This document shows, in pieces, positions 18,797 to 28,459 of a DNA stretch of 64,000 nucleotides. Position numbers and translations under genes: made by a program. This DNA is from Izhakiella australiensis (GTDB lineage: Bacteria; Pseudomonadota; Gammaproteobacteria; Enterobacterales; Enterobacteriaceae), in assembly GCF_002006995.1 (NCBI RefSeq), contig NZ_MRUL01000004.1, positions 186,001-250,000 of the forward strand, given 5' to 3'. Within the stretch, counting starts at the first letter, position 1. The number at the start of each line of letters is the position of its first letter. The notes below the pieces were generated by a model. It saw nothing but the letters and a program-made list of their open reading frames with translations. It was not told where the DNA came from and searched no databases.

Positions 18797-19066
18797 ATGG
18801 CACTCCTTGATTTCTTTTTATCCCGTAAAAAAAACACTGCGAACATAGCCAAGGAGCGGCTGCAGATCATTGTTGCAGAGCGTAGAAGAGGCGATATGGA
18901 GCCTCACTATCTGCCGCAGTTGAAAAAGGATTTACTGGAAGTGATTTGCAGATACGTCAAGATCGATCCGGAAATGCTGACGGTTAAGCTGGATCAGAAC
19001 GACGACGACATTTCTATTCTGGAACTCAATGTCACGTTGCCGGAGACGGAAGAAACGCCGAAATGA
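18797..19066 (+). CDS. minE: Cell division topological specificity factor MinE
   Basis: MinE (89 residues) stimulates MinD ATPase and confines the division inhibitor to the poles. It begins [15 protein letters not shown], an amphipathic membrane-binding start, followed by the MinD-contacting helix ([13 protein letters not shown]) and the beta-rich dimerisation domain. Last gene of minCDE. Confidence 0.98.
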   Translation: MALLDFFLSRKKNTANIAKERLQIIVAERRRGDMEPHYLPQLKKDLLEVICRYVKIDPEMLTVKLDQNDDDISILELNVTLPETEETPK

Positions 19067-19087
19067 TGCGGTATTATCTGGCAAGCT

Positions 19088-19110
19088 CCCCTGCTGACTG
19101 TCAGCAGGGG
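19088..19110. terminator. Hairpin between convergent minE and rnd
   Basis: CCCCTGCTGA / TCAGCAGGGG, a perfect 10-bp stem with a 3-base loop, lies 21 bases after minE and 17 bases after the rnd stop on the other strand. No T-run, but its symmetry and place suggest a shared transcription barrier. Confidence 0.7.
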
Positions 19111-19127
19111 AACAGATGCCAGGCCGC

Positions 19128-20249
19128 TTACGTTGCCAGCAAAATATCTATTCGCTGCTTTAACAGATCGCCACGCCAGCCGCTTACCAGCTCAGGAATG
19201 CGCTCCTGTGGTTTTAGCTGCCAATGCCAGTTCAGCAGCTGGTTTATCTGGCGACGTGAAGCCAGCAGCTCCGGGCTTAACCCCGTTTCCTGTGCTACTT
19301 CAGCAATCTGCGCCTTAATTTCTTTAAACAGCCGTTTGTAGTCCGGCATATCAACCAGGTTTGTCAGCGCATCAGGCAGTGACGATTCGTCCAGCGCATT
19401 CGCGGCAACAACCAGCGCCAACAAACGCTTGCCGTGATAACGAATTTCCTGGCCGGGGATGCCTAAGTGGTCTAATTCTCCCAACGTGCCCGGCAGATAG
19501 CGCGCCACCTTCCACAGATTTTCTTCACGTACAACAAAATTAACCGCCAGATCTTTTTGCCGCGCCTGTTCCAGTCGCCATGCAGCCAGCAGCTGAAGAA
19601 CACCAAGCTGGCGCGGGCGTAGCTGCCAGGCATTGGTGATATCGCGCCATGCCTGTTCGGGATCGGTGATTTCCTGACGTCGCTGGCACAAAAGCTGGCA
19701 CTCGTTTAGCGCCGCGGCCAGCCAGCCAGCCTCGCGGGTCTCCTCAACCAGGCGCAACGCCACCGGCAGCAAATACCAGACGTCGGCAGCGGCATACTGG
19801 CACTGTTTCACGGTCAGCGGACGCGCCAGCCAGTCGGTCCGCGCTTCACTTTTATCAAGGGCTATACCGGTGTAATTCTCTACCAGGCTGGCAAACCCCA
19901 GTGACATCGCCTTACCGCAAAAAGCGGCGAGGATTTGGGTGTCGATCATCGGCGTTGGCATCACGCCATACTGGTGCAGAAATACTTCGAGGTCTTCACT
20001 GCCGGCATGGAGGAACTTCGTTACCGCCGGGTTCTGTAGCAACGCAATAAATGGCTGCCAGTCACTGATTTCAATCGGGTCGATCAGGCTAATTTGTTCA
20101 CCATCAAACATCTGGATAAGCCCGAGGCGTGGATAATATGTTCTGGTGCGAACAAACTCGGTATCCAACGCCAGCGCCGTTTTTTTCCCGGCAGCAGCGC
20201 AAACCGCCGCCAGCTCAGCGTTTTCGCTAATCATGGTGTAATTCAACAT
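19128..20249 (-). CDS. rnd: Ribonuclease D
   Basis: RNase D is a 3'-5' exoribonuclease that helps mature tRNA 3' ends. The DEDD-type active site is visible: LDTEF (DxE, near residue 28), HAGSEDLEV (second acidic motif) and the tyrosine-containing QYAAADVWYL (Exo III). Two HRDC domains follow from about residue 210. The start at 20249 gives MLNYTMIS and 373 residues (E. coli 375), preceded by AAGAGA; the frame is open 20 codons further but that part overlaps the fadD terminator. Confidence 0.96.
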   Translation of the reverse strand: MLNYTMISENAELAAVCAAAGKKTALALDTEFVRTRTYYPRLGLIQMFDGEQISLIDPIEISDWQPFIALLQNPAVTKFLHAGSEDLEVFLHQYGVMPTPMIDTQILAAFCGKAMSLGFASLVENYTGIALDKSEARTDWLARPLTVKQCQYAAADVWYLLPVALRLVEETREAGWLAAALNECQLLCQRRQEITDPEQAWRDITNAWQLRPRQLGVLQLLAAWRLEQARQKDLAVNFVVREENLWKVARYLPGTLGELDHLGIPGQEIRYHGKRLLALVVAANALDESSLPDALTNLVDMPDYKRLFKEIKAQIAEVAQETGLSPELLASRRQINQLLNWHWQLKPQERIPELVSGWRGDLLKQRIDILLAT

Positions 20250-20292
20250 AGGGTCTCTTTTTTGCCCGCCTGGCGGGTTAATCTTCGCTAAT

Positions 20293-20319
20293 AAAAACGC
20301 CGGTCTCACCGGCGTTTTT
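20293..20319 (-). terminator. Terminator of fadD
   Basis: AAAAACGCCGGT / ACCGGCGTTTTT with a CTC loop lies 27 bases beyond the fadD stop codon and upstream of rnd. Symmetric A/T runs allow function in both directions; fadD transcripts are the likely client. Confidence 0.9.
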
Positions 20320-20345
20320 ACTTGTATCCCTCAGCAATGCGGCAG

Positions 20346-22064
20346 TCAGCCGCCCTGCTTTGCCGCTTTAATGGCTTCATCGCGCAGCTCGCGACGCAGT
20401 ATTTTGCCTACGTTGGTTTTTGGCAGCTCCTGGCGAAACTCAACCAGTTTAGGCACCTTATAACCGGTAAGATGCAGCTTACAGTGGGCGATCAGCTCCT
20501 CTTTGCTCAGCGAATCATCCTTTTTCACCACGCAAATCTTAACCATCTCGCCGGCGACGTCATGTGGCACGCCGATAGCCGCCGCTTCACGCACTTTTGG
20601 GTGCTGCATCAGCACATCTTCAATCTCGTTGGGATAGACATTAAAACCGGAAACCAGAATCATATCTTTTTTACGATCAACGATACGTAAAAAGCCCTCT
20701 TCATCCACGGTAACAATATCACCGCTGTGAAGCCATCCATTTTTCAGCACTTCATCAGTGGCATCCGGACGCTGCCAGTAGCCAAGCATAACCTGCGGAC
20801 CGCGAATGCAAAGCTCTCCCGGTTCACCCGGCGCCACTTCATTGCCCTCATCATCTACCAGACGGATATCGGTTGACGGCACTGGCAGACCGATGCTGCC
20901 GGTGTGATGGGTGATGTCATGGGGGTTGACGGACACCAGCGGTGAACATTCGGTCAGGCCGTAGCCCTCCAGCAGGAAACGCCCGGTGAGCTTTTCCCAA
21001 CGTTCAGCCACCGCTTTCTGCACCGACATTCCCCCGCCGGCGGACATGCGTAGCGTTGAGAAGTCGATGTTGTGAAAATTAGGATCGTTCAGTAAGGCGT
21101 TAAACAGCGTATTGACGCCCGTCAGCGAGGTAACGGGATATTTGCTGATTTCTTTAACCAGACCGGGAATATCGCGCGGGTTGGTTATCAGTAAATTGCG
21201 CCCGCCCAGCTCGGCAAACAGCAGACAGTTCACCGTCAGGGCGAAAATATGGTAAAGCGGCAGCGCGGTGACCACCGTTTCGTCACCGTCACGCAGCAGA
21301 GAGCCATAGGTCGCTTTTGTCTGCGCCAGATTCGCCTGCATATTCCGGTGTGTCAGCATCGCGCCTTTAGCCACCCCGGTGGTGCCGCCGGTGTATTGCA
21401 GAAACGCCAAATCGTTATTATCAATCGTCGGGCGCTTATAGCTCATAACGGCGCCCTGCTGTAGCGCACTGCGAAACGAAATAGCCCCCGGCAAATTATA
21501 CTTCGGCACCAGACGCTTAACGTATTTGACCACGAAGTTAACCAGCGAGCCTTTCACCGGCGATAGCTGATCGCCAAGGCGGGTGAGCATCACATGGCGA
21601 ATCTGGGTTTTTGCCACCACTTTTTCCAGGGTATGGGCAAAGTTGGAGACGATCAGAATGGCCTGAGCTCCGCTGTCATTCAGCTGATGCTCCAGCTCGC
21701 GCGGCGTATAGAGAGGATTAACGTTAACCACTATCATACCGGCACGCAGCACCCCGAACAGCGCGATGGGATACTGCAAAAGGTTCGGCATCATCAGCGC
21801 CACGCGGTCGCCTTTTTTCAATCCCAGCCCCTGCTGTAGCCAGGCAGCGAAAGCGCGGCTGCGGCGGTCGAGCTGGCGAAACGTCATGCTGCGGCCCATG
21901 TTAACAAACGCGGTTTTATCACCGTAGCGCTTAACAGCCTGCTCGAAGAGGTCAACTAATGACGTATAGCGGTCGGCATCAATTTCTGCCGGAACATCTG
22001 CAGGATAACGATCCAGCCAGACCTTTTTCAACTCAGCACCTCGAAAGTTATTATTGGTTGTCAT
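20346..22064 (-). CDS. fadD: Long-chain fatty acid--CoA ligase FadD
   Basis: FadD activates long-chain fatty acids with ATP and CoA at the inner membrane, coupling import to beta-oxidation. The 572-residue protein carries the AMP-binding signature ([18 protein letters not shown], residues about 213-230), the GYGLTE motif, and the FACS block [23 protein letters not shown] in order, with the C-terminal K in NVGKILRR. It is about ten residues longer at the N-terminus than E. coli FadD; a GAGGGGG Shine-Dalgarno supports the start at 22064. A FadR operator lies 38 bases upstream. Confidence 0.97.
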   Translation of the reverse strand: MTTNNNFRGAELKKVWLDRYPADVPAEIDADRYTSLVDLFEQAVKRYGDKTAFVNMGRSMTFRQLDRRSRAFAAWLQQGLGLKKGDRVALMMPNLLQYPIALFGVLRAGMIVVNVNPLYTPRELEHQLNDSGAQAILIVSNFAHTLEKVVAKTQIRHVMLTRLGDQLSPVKGSLVNFVVKYVKRLVPKYNLPGAISFRSALQQGAVMSYKRPTIDNNDLAFLQYTGGTTGVAKGAMLTHRNMQANLAQTKATYGSLLRDGDETVVTALPLYHIFALTVNCLLFAELGGRNLLITNPRDIPGLVKEISKYPVTSLTGVNTLFNALLNDPNFHNIDFSTLRMSAGGGMSVQKAVAERWEKLTGRFLLEGYGLTECSPLVSVNPHDITHHTGSIGLPVPSTDIRLVDDEGNEVAPGEPGELCIRGPQVMLGYWQRPDATDEVLKNGWLHSGDIVTVDEEGFLRIVDRKKDMILVSGFNVYPNEIEDVLMQHPKVREAAAIGVPHDVAGEMVKICVVKKDDSLSKEELIAHCKLHLTGYKVPKLVEFRQELPKTNVGKILRRELRDEAIKAAKQGG

Positions 22065-22101
22065 CGCAACCCCCTCGCACGCATTTTATTAACATTATTT
22101 T

Positions 22102-22118
22102 AACTCAGCGTACCAGTT
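22102..22118 (-). promoter_or_regulatory. FadR operator upstream of fadD
   Basis: Read on the minus strand, AACTGGTACGCTGAGTT matches the FadR consensus (AACTGGTCNGACNTGTT) at its first seven bases and last three, and differs by only about three positions from the E. coli fadD O1 site as I remember it. A TAAAAT -10-like element follows directly, so FadR bound here would block polymerase. Confidence 0.8.
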
Positions 22119-22187
22119 TGCCATCCTCCGGATGTGCAGGTTGCGAAGCCCATCACTAAAATTTAGCGCATGATTTAAAAAGCAATA

Positions 22188-22221
22188 AACGCCCTGCCAT
22201 GGTTTAGCATGACAGGGCGTT
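22188..22221 (-). terminator. Terminator of yeaY
   Basis: AACGCCCTG-C-CATG and CATG-A-CAGGGCGTT pair across a short loop with one mismatch. On the minus strand it lies just after the yeaY stop codon and is followed by a T-rich tract (TTATTGCTTTTT). Confidence 0.85.
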
Positions 22222-22233
22222 CAGCGATAAAAT

Positions 22234-22824
22234 TTATTCAGTCAGAAAGGTCTCGACCTGCGCCGGTCCGGGGTTGTACCAGCCGTAGGGCGGCGGTCCC
22301 CAGTAACCGCGATGGCGGCCCGGTCCTGGTCCATACCAAATCCAGGGGTCGATCGGCGCGGGCGGTGATACGATTTGCTGCGCCAGGCGCCAGCGCTGAT
22401 AGCCGGTTGCATCCACGGTGATAAAGTTATAGTTCGCCTCACCAACTTTACCCTGGCGGGTTCCGGTGATGGGGCCTACCACCGTGACCCACTGGTTATT
22501 AAAATCAACCGGATCGACAAAGCCATTGATGCGGGCAAACAGCCGTCCGATGGATGGCGCCCCCAGAATTGGCCGTCCAAAATCGTCAAGCCGGGTCGCA
22601 GCGATTTCCAGCAGCGTGTGGCCATTTTCGTTGGTCACTTTCACCACCTTACCGCCAAAGCGTGATTCCTGCCCGACGTACAGCTGAGGTGCGTTCATCA
22701 CCCGGACCAAATCCTGCTGCGGCGTCGGTGACGTTCCCTTAATTGAATCAGGTACGCTGACGCACCCCGTCAGCAGCAAAACACCCGCGCAAAGCGCGGC
22801 GGTGAGTAAAGCTAATTTGCGCAT
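22234..22824 (-). CDS. yeaY: Slp-family outer membrane lipoprotein YeaY
   Basis: This 196-residue lipoprotein belongs to the Slp (starvation lipoprotein) family. The signal peptide ends at the lipobox LTGC (Cys21), and the +2/+3 residues (Val, Ser) favour the outer membrane. The middle holds the Slp fold ([22 protein letters not shown]); the C-terminus is rich in Gly, Pro, Trp and Tyr ([10 protein letters not shown]). The gene lies between tsaB and fadD as in E. coli, with an AGGAG site before the ATG. E. coli yeaY is reported under sigma-E; no such promoter was checked here. Confidence 0.93.
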   Translation of the reverse strand: MRKLALLTAALCAGVLLLTGCVSVPDSIKGTSPTPQQDLVRVMNAPQLYVGQESRFGGKVVKVTNENGHTLLEIAATRLDDFGRPILGAPSIGRLFARINGFVDPVDFNNQWVTVVGPITGTRQGKVGEANYNFITVDATGYQRWRLAQQIVSPPAPIDPWIWYGPGPGRHRGYWGPPPYGWYNPGPAQVETFLTE

Positions 22825-22880
22825 AAAATTCTCCTGAATACCGCTAATTAGACTCAGCGCACAATGAATAGTTGCCTGCT

Positions 22881-23582
22881 CTACTCACGTCCCGGTAATT
22901 TTTTCCATGCAACGTCATTACGCAGATAAACCGGCTCGGCATGCTCAGCGTCCACCACCGCGCCGCGGGCCAGCGCCGCAGCGGCCAGCGGCAGCATATC
23001 CTGCGCGGCGGGAAGCGTTACCTCACAGCGTGCCAGATTAAGTTTACTGCGCTCCGTCAGCTGCGGCCAGGCCTGCCAGCCGGTTCCTACCGGCGCCCAG
23101 TCACCCTCAAGCTGCGACATCCGAAGCTGCGCTGCCTCCGGCTTTAGTACGGCTTCAGTCACCTCACCCTGCCAGCCGCCGTCGCTATCGCGCAGGTACT
23201 GCGCCCAGTAAACTTCGCCCATCCTGGCATCGATAGCCGCCAGCACCCGCTGCGCGCGCTGCAGGCGCCAGGCGCCCTCGGCCATGGTTGCCAGGGTGGA
23301 GATGCCCATCATTGGCAATCCGGCGCCAAACGCCAGCCCCTGAGCAATACCGATACCAATACGCACGCCAGTAAAGCTTCCCGGACCGCGGCCAAAAGCC
23401 AGCGCATCGAGCTGATTAAGCGTCAGCTCTGCTTCAGCCAGAACCTGTTGCACCAGGGGTAATATGCGCTGGGTGTGTTCACGCGGGCACAGCTCAAACT
23501 TTGCCAGCACCTGCTGACCATCCAGCAAGGCGACGGAACAGGCTTCAGTGGCGGTATCCAGCGCCAGAATACGGGTTGACAT
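22881..23582 (-). CDS. tsaB: tRNA threonylcarbamoyladenosine protein TsaB
   Basis: TsaB is the non-catalytic scaffold of the TsaBDE complex that installs t6A37 in ANN-decoding tRNAs; it is essential in E. coli. The protein is 233 residues with the ASKHA fold start [16 protein letters not shown] and the block [21 protein letters not shown]. The ATG at 23582 (MSTRILALD) has AGGAG 6 bases upstream and fits the E. coli start; six further in-frame codons upstream were left out. Confidence 0.97.
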   Translation of the reverse strand: MSTRILALDTATEACSVALLDGQQVLAKFELCPREHTQRILPLVQQVLAEAELTLNQLDALAFGRGPGSFTGVRIGIGIAQGLAFGAGLPMMGISTLATMAEGAWRLQRAQRVLAAIDARMGEVYWAQYLRDSDGGWQGEVTEAVLKPEAAQLRMSQLEGDWAPVGTGWQAWPQLTERSKLNLARCEVTLPAAQDMLPLAAAALARGAVVDAEHAEPVYLRNDVAWKKLPGRE

Positions 23583-23635
23583 GCTTACTCCTGGACTCAC
23601 AATTTTCGGCGCGCATCATATCACAGAGTCCGTCA

Positions 23636-25543
23636 TCAGGTGCGCGCCGCGCGCAGGAATTCCACCGCACGCTCAAGGTCGCGGGTGCGCGGCGCCGGCG
23701 GCAGACTATTAAGAAAAGAGGCGCCGTAAGGCCGCATTACCAGCCGATTATCGCAGATCACCAGCACGCCGCGATCGTCAATATCGCGAATCAGGCGTCC
23801 CACCCCCTGCTTTAAGGTGATCACCGCATCGGGAAGCTGCACGTCGTTAAACGGATCGCCGCCGCGCAGCTGGCAATCCTCCATGCGCGCCTTAAGCAGT
23901 GGATCGTCCGGCGAGGTAAAGGGCAGCTTATCGATGATAACCAGCGACAAGGCGTCACCGCGCACGTCAACCCCTTCCCAGAAGCTGCTGGTCGCCACTA
24001 ACAGCGCATTGCCGGCGGCGATAAACTGCTTGAGCAGCTGCCCTTTACTGGTTTCGCCCTGCAGCAGCACCGGCAGCGTCAGGCTGGCGCGAAACTCGGC
24101 AGCCAGCTCACGCATCATCAGATGCGAGGTGCAGAGAAAAAAGCAGCGCCCCTGGTTGGCTTCAATCAACGGCGCCATCATTTTTGCCAGCCGACGCGCG
24201 CCGCCGGGCTGATTGGGCAATGGCAGCTGGCGCGGCACGCAAAGCAGCGCCTGCTGACTGAAATCAAAGGGGCTGTTTAAGATAAGCGTTTGCGCTTTTT
24301 CAACGCCGAGCCGCTCGACGAAGTGGGTCATCTGCTCGTTGACCGCCAGCGTGGCCGACGTGAAAATCCAGCTGGCCGGACGTTCGTTCATCACCTCGCG
24401 AAAACGCTCTGATACCGAAAGCGGCGTCAGTGCCAGCACAAAGTGGCGAGAGTTACATTCATACCAGTAGCTAAAGCCCGGCTGGCTGACATCTTTCAGC
24501 CGCTTTAAGCGACCGCGATAAAGCACCGCACGTTCAAACGCGGCATCCAGTAGCGCTGAGCGTCCCAGCGACAGCTTAGCCACGTCATAGCACAGCTCCA
24601 GCGCATCATCGAGCAGCACCAATGCCCGCTGCACCGGCTGGTTACTGAGCAGTTCGCGCAGATTGCCGCGAAACCCCGGCTCGCCAAGCGCCAGCCGGAA
24701 GTCCTGGGCGCACTGAGCCAGGCGATCGGCGGATTTTTGCAGTTGCTGAACGTCACGCACCTCGGTGCGATAGGCAATGGTGATATCTTTCGCCAGATCC
24801 AGCAGCTGACGGCTGGAGACCTGCTGGCCGAAATACTGGCTGGCAATATCCGGCACCTGATGGGCTTCATCGAAGATCATAACGTCGGCCTGCGGGATCA
24901 GCTCGGCAAATCCGCTCTCCTTAACCACCATGTCGGCGAGAAACAGGTGGTGATTGACCACCACCACATCGGCATCCATCGCTTTACGACGCGCTTTAAC
25001 CACAAAGCAGTCTTTATACAGCGGGCAGTCGCTGCCCAGGCAGTTGTCGTTGGTGCTGGTGACCAGCGGCCATACCGGACTGTCTTCAGCAACCGCCGCG
25101 CAGGTACTGATATCGCCATCGACGGTAGCCGCCGACCAGCCGCGCAAATGCACCAAATCGCTCAGCGCCTGCGCCGCCAGGTCGCCGCCGGCCATTGAAT
25201 GCTGCTCCAGTCGCTCCAGGCAGAGATAGTTTGAGCGCCCTTTTAGCAGCGCCAGTGCCCCTTTGTAGTTAAGCGCGCGGGCGACGGTCGGCAGATCGCG
25301 GCTATAAAGCTGGTCCTGCAAGGCTTTAGACCCGGTAGAAATAATCACTTTTTTATTGGCGCGCAGCGCCGGAGCAAGGTAAGCATAGGTTTTGCCGGTG
25401 CCGGTTCCCGCCTCTACCACCAGCTCACCCTGCCCGGCAATAACGCGCGCCACGGCCAGCGCCATTTCACGCTGGGGCGCGCGAGGTTTAAAACCGGGAA
25501 TTGCCTGCGCCAGAGCGCCATCGGCTGCAAAATCGTCTGTCAC
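23636..25543 (-). CDS. yoaA: XPD/DinG-family DNA helicase YoaA
   Basis: YoaA is a 5'-3' iron-sulfur DNA helicase that works with the HolC subunit of DNA polymerase III in repair of damaged forks. The 635-residue protein (E. coli 636) has Walker A EAGTGTGKT near residue 43, the four Fe-S cysteines (STCAAVAEDS, then CLGSDCPLYKDC) between residues 135 and 185, DEAH box FDEAH near 225, and the C-terminal helicase motif GVGRLIRD. Fifty-three bases upstream of tsaB on the same strand. Confidence 0.96.
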   Translation of the reverse strand: MTDDFAADGALAQAIPGFKPRAPQREMALAVARVIAGQGELVVEAGTGTGKTYAYLAPALRANKKVIISTGSKALQDQLYSRDLPTVARALNYKGALALLKGRSNYLCLERLEQHSMAGGDLAAQALSDLVHLRGWSAATVDGDISTCAAVAEDSPVWPLVTSTNDNCLGSDCPLYKDCFVVKARRKAMDADVVVVNHHLFLADMVVKESGFAELIPQADVMIFDEAHQVPDIASQYFGQQVSSRQLLDLAKDITIAYRTEVRDVQQLQKSADRLAQCAQDFRLALGEPGFRGNLRELLSNQPVQRALVLLDDALELCYDVAKLSLGRSALLDAAFERAVLYRGRLKRLKDVSQPGFSYWYECNSRHFVLALTPLSVSERFREVMNERPASWIFTSATLAVNEQMTHFVERLGVEKAQTLILNSPFDFSQQALLCVPRQLPLPNQPGGARRLAKMMAPLIEANQGRCFFLCTSHLMMRELAAEFRASLTLPVLLQGETSKGQLLKQFIAAGNALLVATSSFWEGVDVRGDALSLVIIDKLPFTSPDDPLLKARMEDCQLRGGDPFNDVQLPDAVITLKQGVGRLIRDIDDRGVLVICDNRLVMRPYGASFLNSLPPAPRTRDLERAVEFLRAART

Positions 25544-25706
25544 AAATTATCTCAGGCCTGCAAAAGTACTGGGAATTATGCCAGTATCGGTCCATGGAGA
25601 CAAACGCTGCCCGTCGGGGCGGATCGCAAAGATGACAGCGCATTTTTACTGTGGCAGGCTGTGAGGCGAAAATCCCTGCCTGATTGCCAAAGGATAGACA
25701 TCGATA

Positions 25707-26051
25707 ATGACCATTGAACGTATTGACCCGGAACACCGGATGTCGGAAGCCGTCATTCATAACGACACCATCTATTACACCAGCGTGCCGGAAAACCTCG
25801 ACAGTGATGCCGAAGCGCAGACGGCTGACGCGCTGGCGGTGATTGATAACCTGTTAATCCGGTTGGGTTCTGATAAAAGCAAAATTTTGGATGCAACCAT
25901 TTTTCTGGTTGATAAGGCGGATTTCGCTGCGATGAATCGCGCCTGGGACGCCTGGGTTTCACCCGGAAACGCCCCTGTGCGCTGTACGGTGCAGGCTCAG
26001 CTGATGAACCCGAAATACCGCGTCGAAATTAAAATTATCGCCGCGAAATAG
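25707..26051 (+). CDS. yoaB: RidA/YjgF-family protein YoaB
   Basis: This 114-residue protein is a member of the RidA (YjgF/YER057c/UK114) superfamily, in which trimers hydrolyse reactive enamine/imine intermediates or act as stress chaperones. The C-terminal segment RCTVQAQLMNPKYRVEIKIIA carries the conserved Arg that binds substrate carboxylates in RidA. It is divergent from yoaA, as in E. coli. Confidence 0.94.
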   Translation: MTIERIDPEHRMSEAVIHNDTIYYTSVPENLDSDAEAQTADALAVIDNLLIRLGSDKSKILDATIFLVDKADFAAMNRAWDAWVSPGNAPVRCTVQAQLMNPKYRVEIKIIAAK

Positions 26052-26098
26052 CGCAGATGTCGTTGCTGCCTCACAGACTGAGGCGGCAATCAGCCTGC

Positions 26099-26278
26099 TT
26101 AGTCTTCTTCATCCTCAAAGCGCGCATGGATCATGGCGCCGGAATGACTCTGGCGAATTTCCTGCGCAACCTGGGCAATCGCCTGACCGCTACTCATACC
26201 CGATTGCATTAGCGCCTGAATTCGCTCCACCGCCTGCTGCTGCTGGTAGTGGGAAAGCGCGGGTAAACCCTCAAACAT
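26099..26278 (-). CDS. yoaH: Small UPF0181 protein YoaH
   Basis: A 59-codon frame on the minus strand begins [19 protein letters not shown] and ends HARFEDEED. This matches E. coli YoaH in length (59 residues) and pattern ([21 protein letters not shown] ... RFEDEDE). It is helical, acidic at its C-terminus, and cytoplasmic. The ATG is preceded by AGGAG on the minus strand. It lies convergent to yoaB and divergent from pabB, the E. coli arrangement. Function unknown. Confidence 0.93.
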   Translation of the reverse strand: MFEGLPALSHYQQQQAVERIQALMQSGMSSGQAIAQVAQEIRQSHSGAMIHARFEDEED

Positions 26279-26388
26279 AGTCTTCTCCTGAGTTGGCCGG
26301 TCATTATTTCACGAGCAATAAACAGATGCCAGCAGCAGAAAAATATGCCAGGCTTGCACGCCTGTAGCCGCTACGACTTCCGTTAGTT

Positions 26389-27762
26389 ATGTCATTGAAA
26401 TATCATTCGCTTCCTTATCATTGCGACGCGTTGCAACAACGCTTTGCGCCGCTGGCCTCGCTTCACTGGTCGATGCTGCTGCACTCCGGTGATGCCAACC
26501 ACCCGGACAGCCGCTTTGATATTCTGGTGGCTGACCCGCTGGCCACGCTGGAAACGCGCGGTCTGCAAACCACAATCAGCGAAAAAGGCCGCCGGCGGGT
26601 GAGCGAACAAGATCCGCTCAGTCTCTGCAAAGCGCTGCTGACACAGTTGTTGCCCGAGGTTACGCCGGATGAATCGCTGCCGTTTCAGGGCGGCGCGCTG
26701 GGGCTTTTTGGTTACGATCTCGGACGACGCTTTGAGCGCCTGCCGCAGCGCGCGCAGCGCGATCTGCAGACGCCCGATATGGCTATTGGTATTTATGACT
26801 GGGCAATCATTGCCGACCACCAGCAGCAGCGACTGACGCTGCTGTGCCATGGCGATTTACAGCAGCGGCTTGACTGGCTCCAGAACCAGATTCGCCCCGC
26901 TGACGGCGACGCGTTTAAGCTCACCAGCCGCTGGCAGTCAAATCTCAGCCGGGAAGATTACGGCCAGCGCTATGAACAGATCCAGCGCTGGATAGCCAGC
27001 GGCGACTGCTATCAGGTTAACCTGGCGCAGCGTTTCAGCGCCGGATACAGCGGCAATCTTTGGCCAGCGTTTGAACAGCTGCTACAGGCTAACAAGGCGC
27101 CGTTCAGCGCCTGGCTTACGCTTCCTGATGCTCAGATCCTGAGCTTTTCACCTGAGCGCTTTTTACGCCTGCGGGCCGGCACAATCCAGACACGGCCGAT
27201 AAAAGGCACGCTTCCCCGTCTGGCTGATGAACAAGACGACCGGCAGCAGGCGCTGCGGCTGGCGGCATCGGAGAAAGATCGCGCTGAAAATCTGATGATT
27301 GTTGATTTGCTGCGTAACGATATCGGCCGGGTAGCGCTACCCGGCAGCGTGTCAGTGCCGGAGCTGTTCGCGGTCGAAGCCTTTCCGGCGGTCTATCATC
27401 TGGTCAGTACCATCAACGCCCGTCTCCGGCCAGAACTGCATGCCAGCGACCTGCTGCGCGCCTGCTTTCCCGGCGGCTCTATTACCGGGGCGCCCAAAGT
27501 CAGAGCCATGGAGATAATCGAACAGCTGGAGCCTCATGGCCGCAACGCATGGTGCGGCAGCATCGGCTATTTCAGCGCCTGCGGCACCATGGACAGCAGC
27601 ATCACGATACGCACGCTGATTGCTGAACAGCAAAGGCTTTACTGCGCCGCTGGCGGCGGCATCGTCGCTGACAGCCAGCAGGAGGCGGAATACCAGGAAA
27701 CCCTCGACAAAATTGGCCGCATTCTTTCCGCCCTTGATGGGTTAGCAGAGCAAAATGAATAG
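26389..27762 (+). CDS. pabB: Aminodeoxychorismate synthase component I PabB
   Basis: PabB converts chorismate and ammonia (supplied by PabA glutaminase) to 4-amino-4-deoxychorismate on the route to folate. The 457-residue protein (E. coli 453) has the chorismate-binding domain in its second half: YQVNLAQRF, the TRPIKGT motif with the catalytic Lys, DRAENLMIVDLLRND, and PGGSITGAPK. The N-terminal half holds the PFQGGALGLFGYDLGR block. The ATG at 26389 has no strong ribosome site. The last codons overlap nudL by 8 bases, so the two are coupled. Confidence 0.97.
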   Translation: MSLKYHSLPYHCDALQQRFAPLASLHWSMLLHSGDANHPDSRFDILVADPLATLETRGLQTTISEKGRRRVSEQDPLSLCKALLTQLLPEVTPDESLPFQGGALGLFGYDLGRRFERLPQRAQRDLQTPDMAIGIYDWAIIADHQQQRLTLLCHGDLQQRLDWLQNQIRPADGDAFKLTSRWQSNLSREDYGQRYEQIQRWIASGDCYQVNLAQRFSAGYSGNLWPAFEQLLQANKAPFSAWLTLPDAQILSFSPERFLRLRAGTIQTRPIKGTLPRLADEQDDRQQALRLAASEKDRAENLMIVDLLRNDIGRVALPGSVSVPELFAVEAFPAVYHLVSTINARLRPELHASDLLRACFPGGSITGAPKVRAMEIIEQLEPHGRNAWCGSIGYFSACGTMDSSITIRTLIAEQQRLYCAAGGGIVADSQQEAEYQETLDKIGRILSALDGLAEQNE

Positions 27763-28336
27763 CCAACAGCCACTGGATGACTTCCTCACCCGCTTTCAAC
27801 TACAGCTGCCATTGTTACCCTGTCACTCCGGTCCGGGGCGTCAGGCGGCGGTGTTAGTGCCAGTGGTTAACCGGCCGCAGCCCGGGCTGTTGCTGACGCG
27901 CCGTGCCGCATCGCTGCGCAAGCACGCCGGGCAGGTTGCCTTTCCCGGCGGTATGCGCGATGCCAGCGACAACAGTCTGATTGAAACGGCACTGCGGGAA
28001 GCGCAGGAGGAAATCGCCCTGCCGCGCCATCTGGTGCGAATTATCGGCCGGTTACCCACCGTCGCCAGCTCGACCGGCTTTCAGGTAACGCCCTTTCTCG
28101 GCGTTATCCCGCCCGATTTAGCGCTGAGCGCCAACAAAAACGAAGTTGAATCAATCTTCGAAATGCCGCTCCAGCTAGCGCTGGATACCGCGCGCTATTC
28201 GGCGCTGGATATCAACCACCGCGGCCAAACCCGTCAAGTGTGGTTCTCACAATTTGACCAGTACCTGATTTGGGGTATGACGGCTGGAATCATTCGCCAG
28301 CTCAGTTTACAGACCCTACCCGTATTCATTACTTAA
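27755..28336 (+). CDS. nudL: Nudix hydrolase NudL (CoA pyrophosphatase-like)
   Basis: This 193-residue protein is the YeaB/NudL Nudix hydrolase. The Nudix box starts with GG in FPGGMRDASDN and continues through E and REAQEEI, the metal-binding core; as in E. coli, Ala replaces the last Gly. An upstream UPF0035-type motif (LLLTRRAASLRKHAGQVAFPGG) indicates the CoA-pyrophosphatase subgroup. Starts inside pabB; folate and CoA links are not functional evidence. Confidence 0.94.
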   Translation: MNSQQPLDDFLTRFQLQLPLLPCHSGPGRQAAVLVPVVNRPQPGLLLTRRAASLRKHAGQVAFPGGMRDASDNSLIETALREAQEEIALPRHLVRIIGRLPTVASSTGFQVTPFLGVIPPDLALSANKNEVESIFEMPLQLALDTARYSALDINHRGQTRQVWFSQFDQYLIWGMTAGIIRQLSLQTLPVFIT

Positions 28337-28459
28337 CCGCTGGTATGGCATTAGTTTATTTCATGTGAAAAGGCGCAAGGTTCAGACATCCTGCACTTAC
28401 TATTAGTGAAATAAACCTGCATGTTATCTGGCAGTGCTGCAATTTCAGGAGTTATTAGC

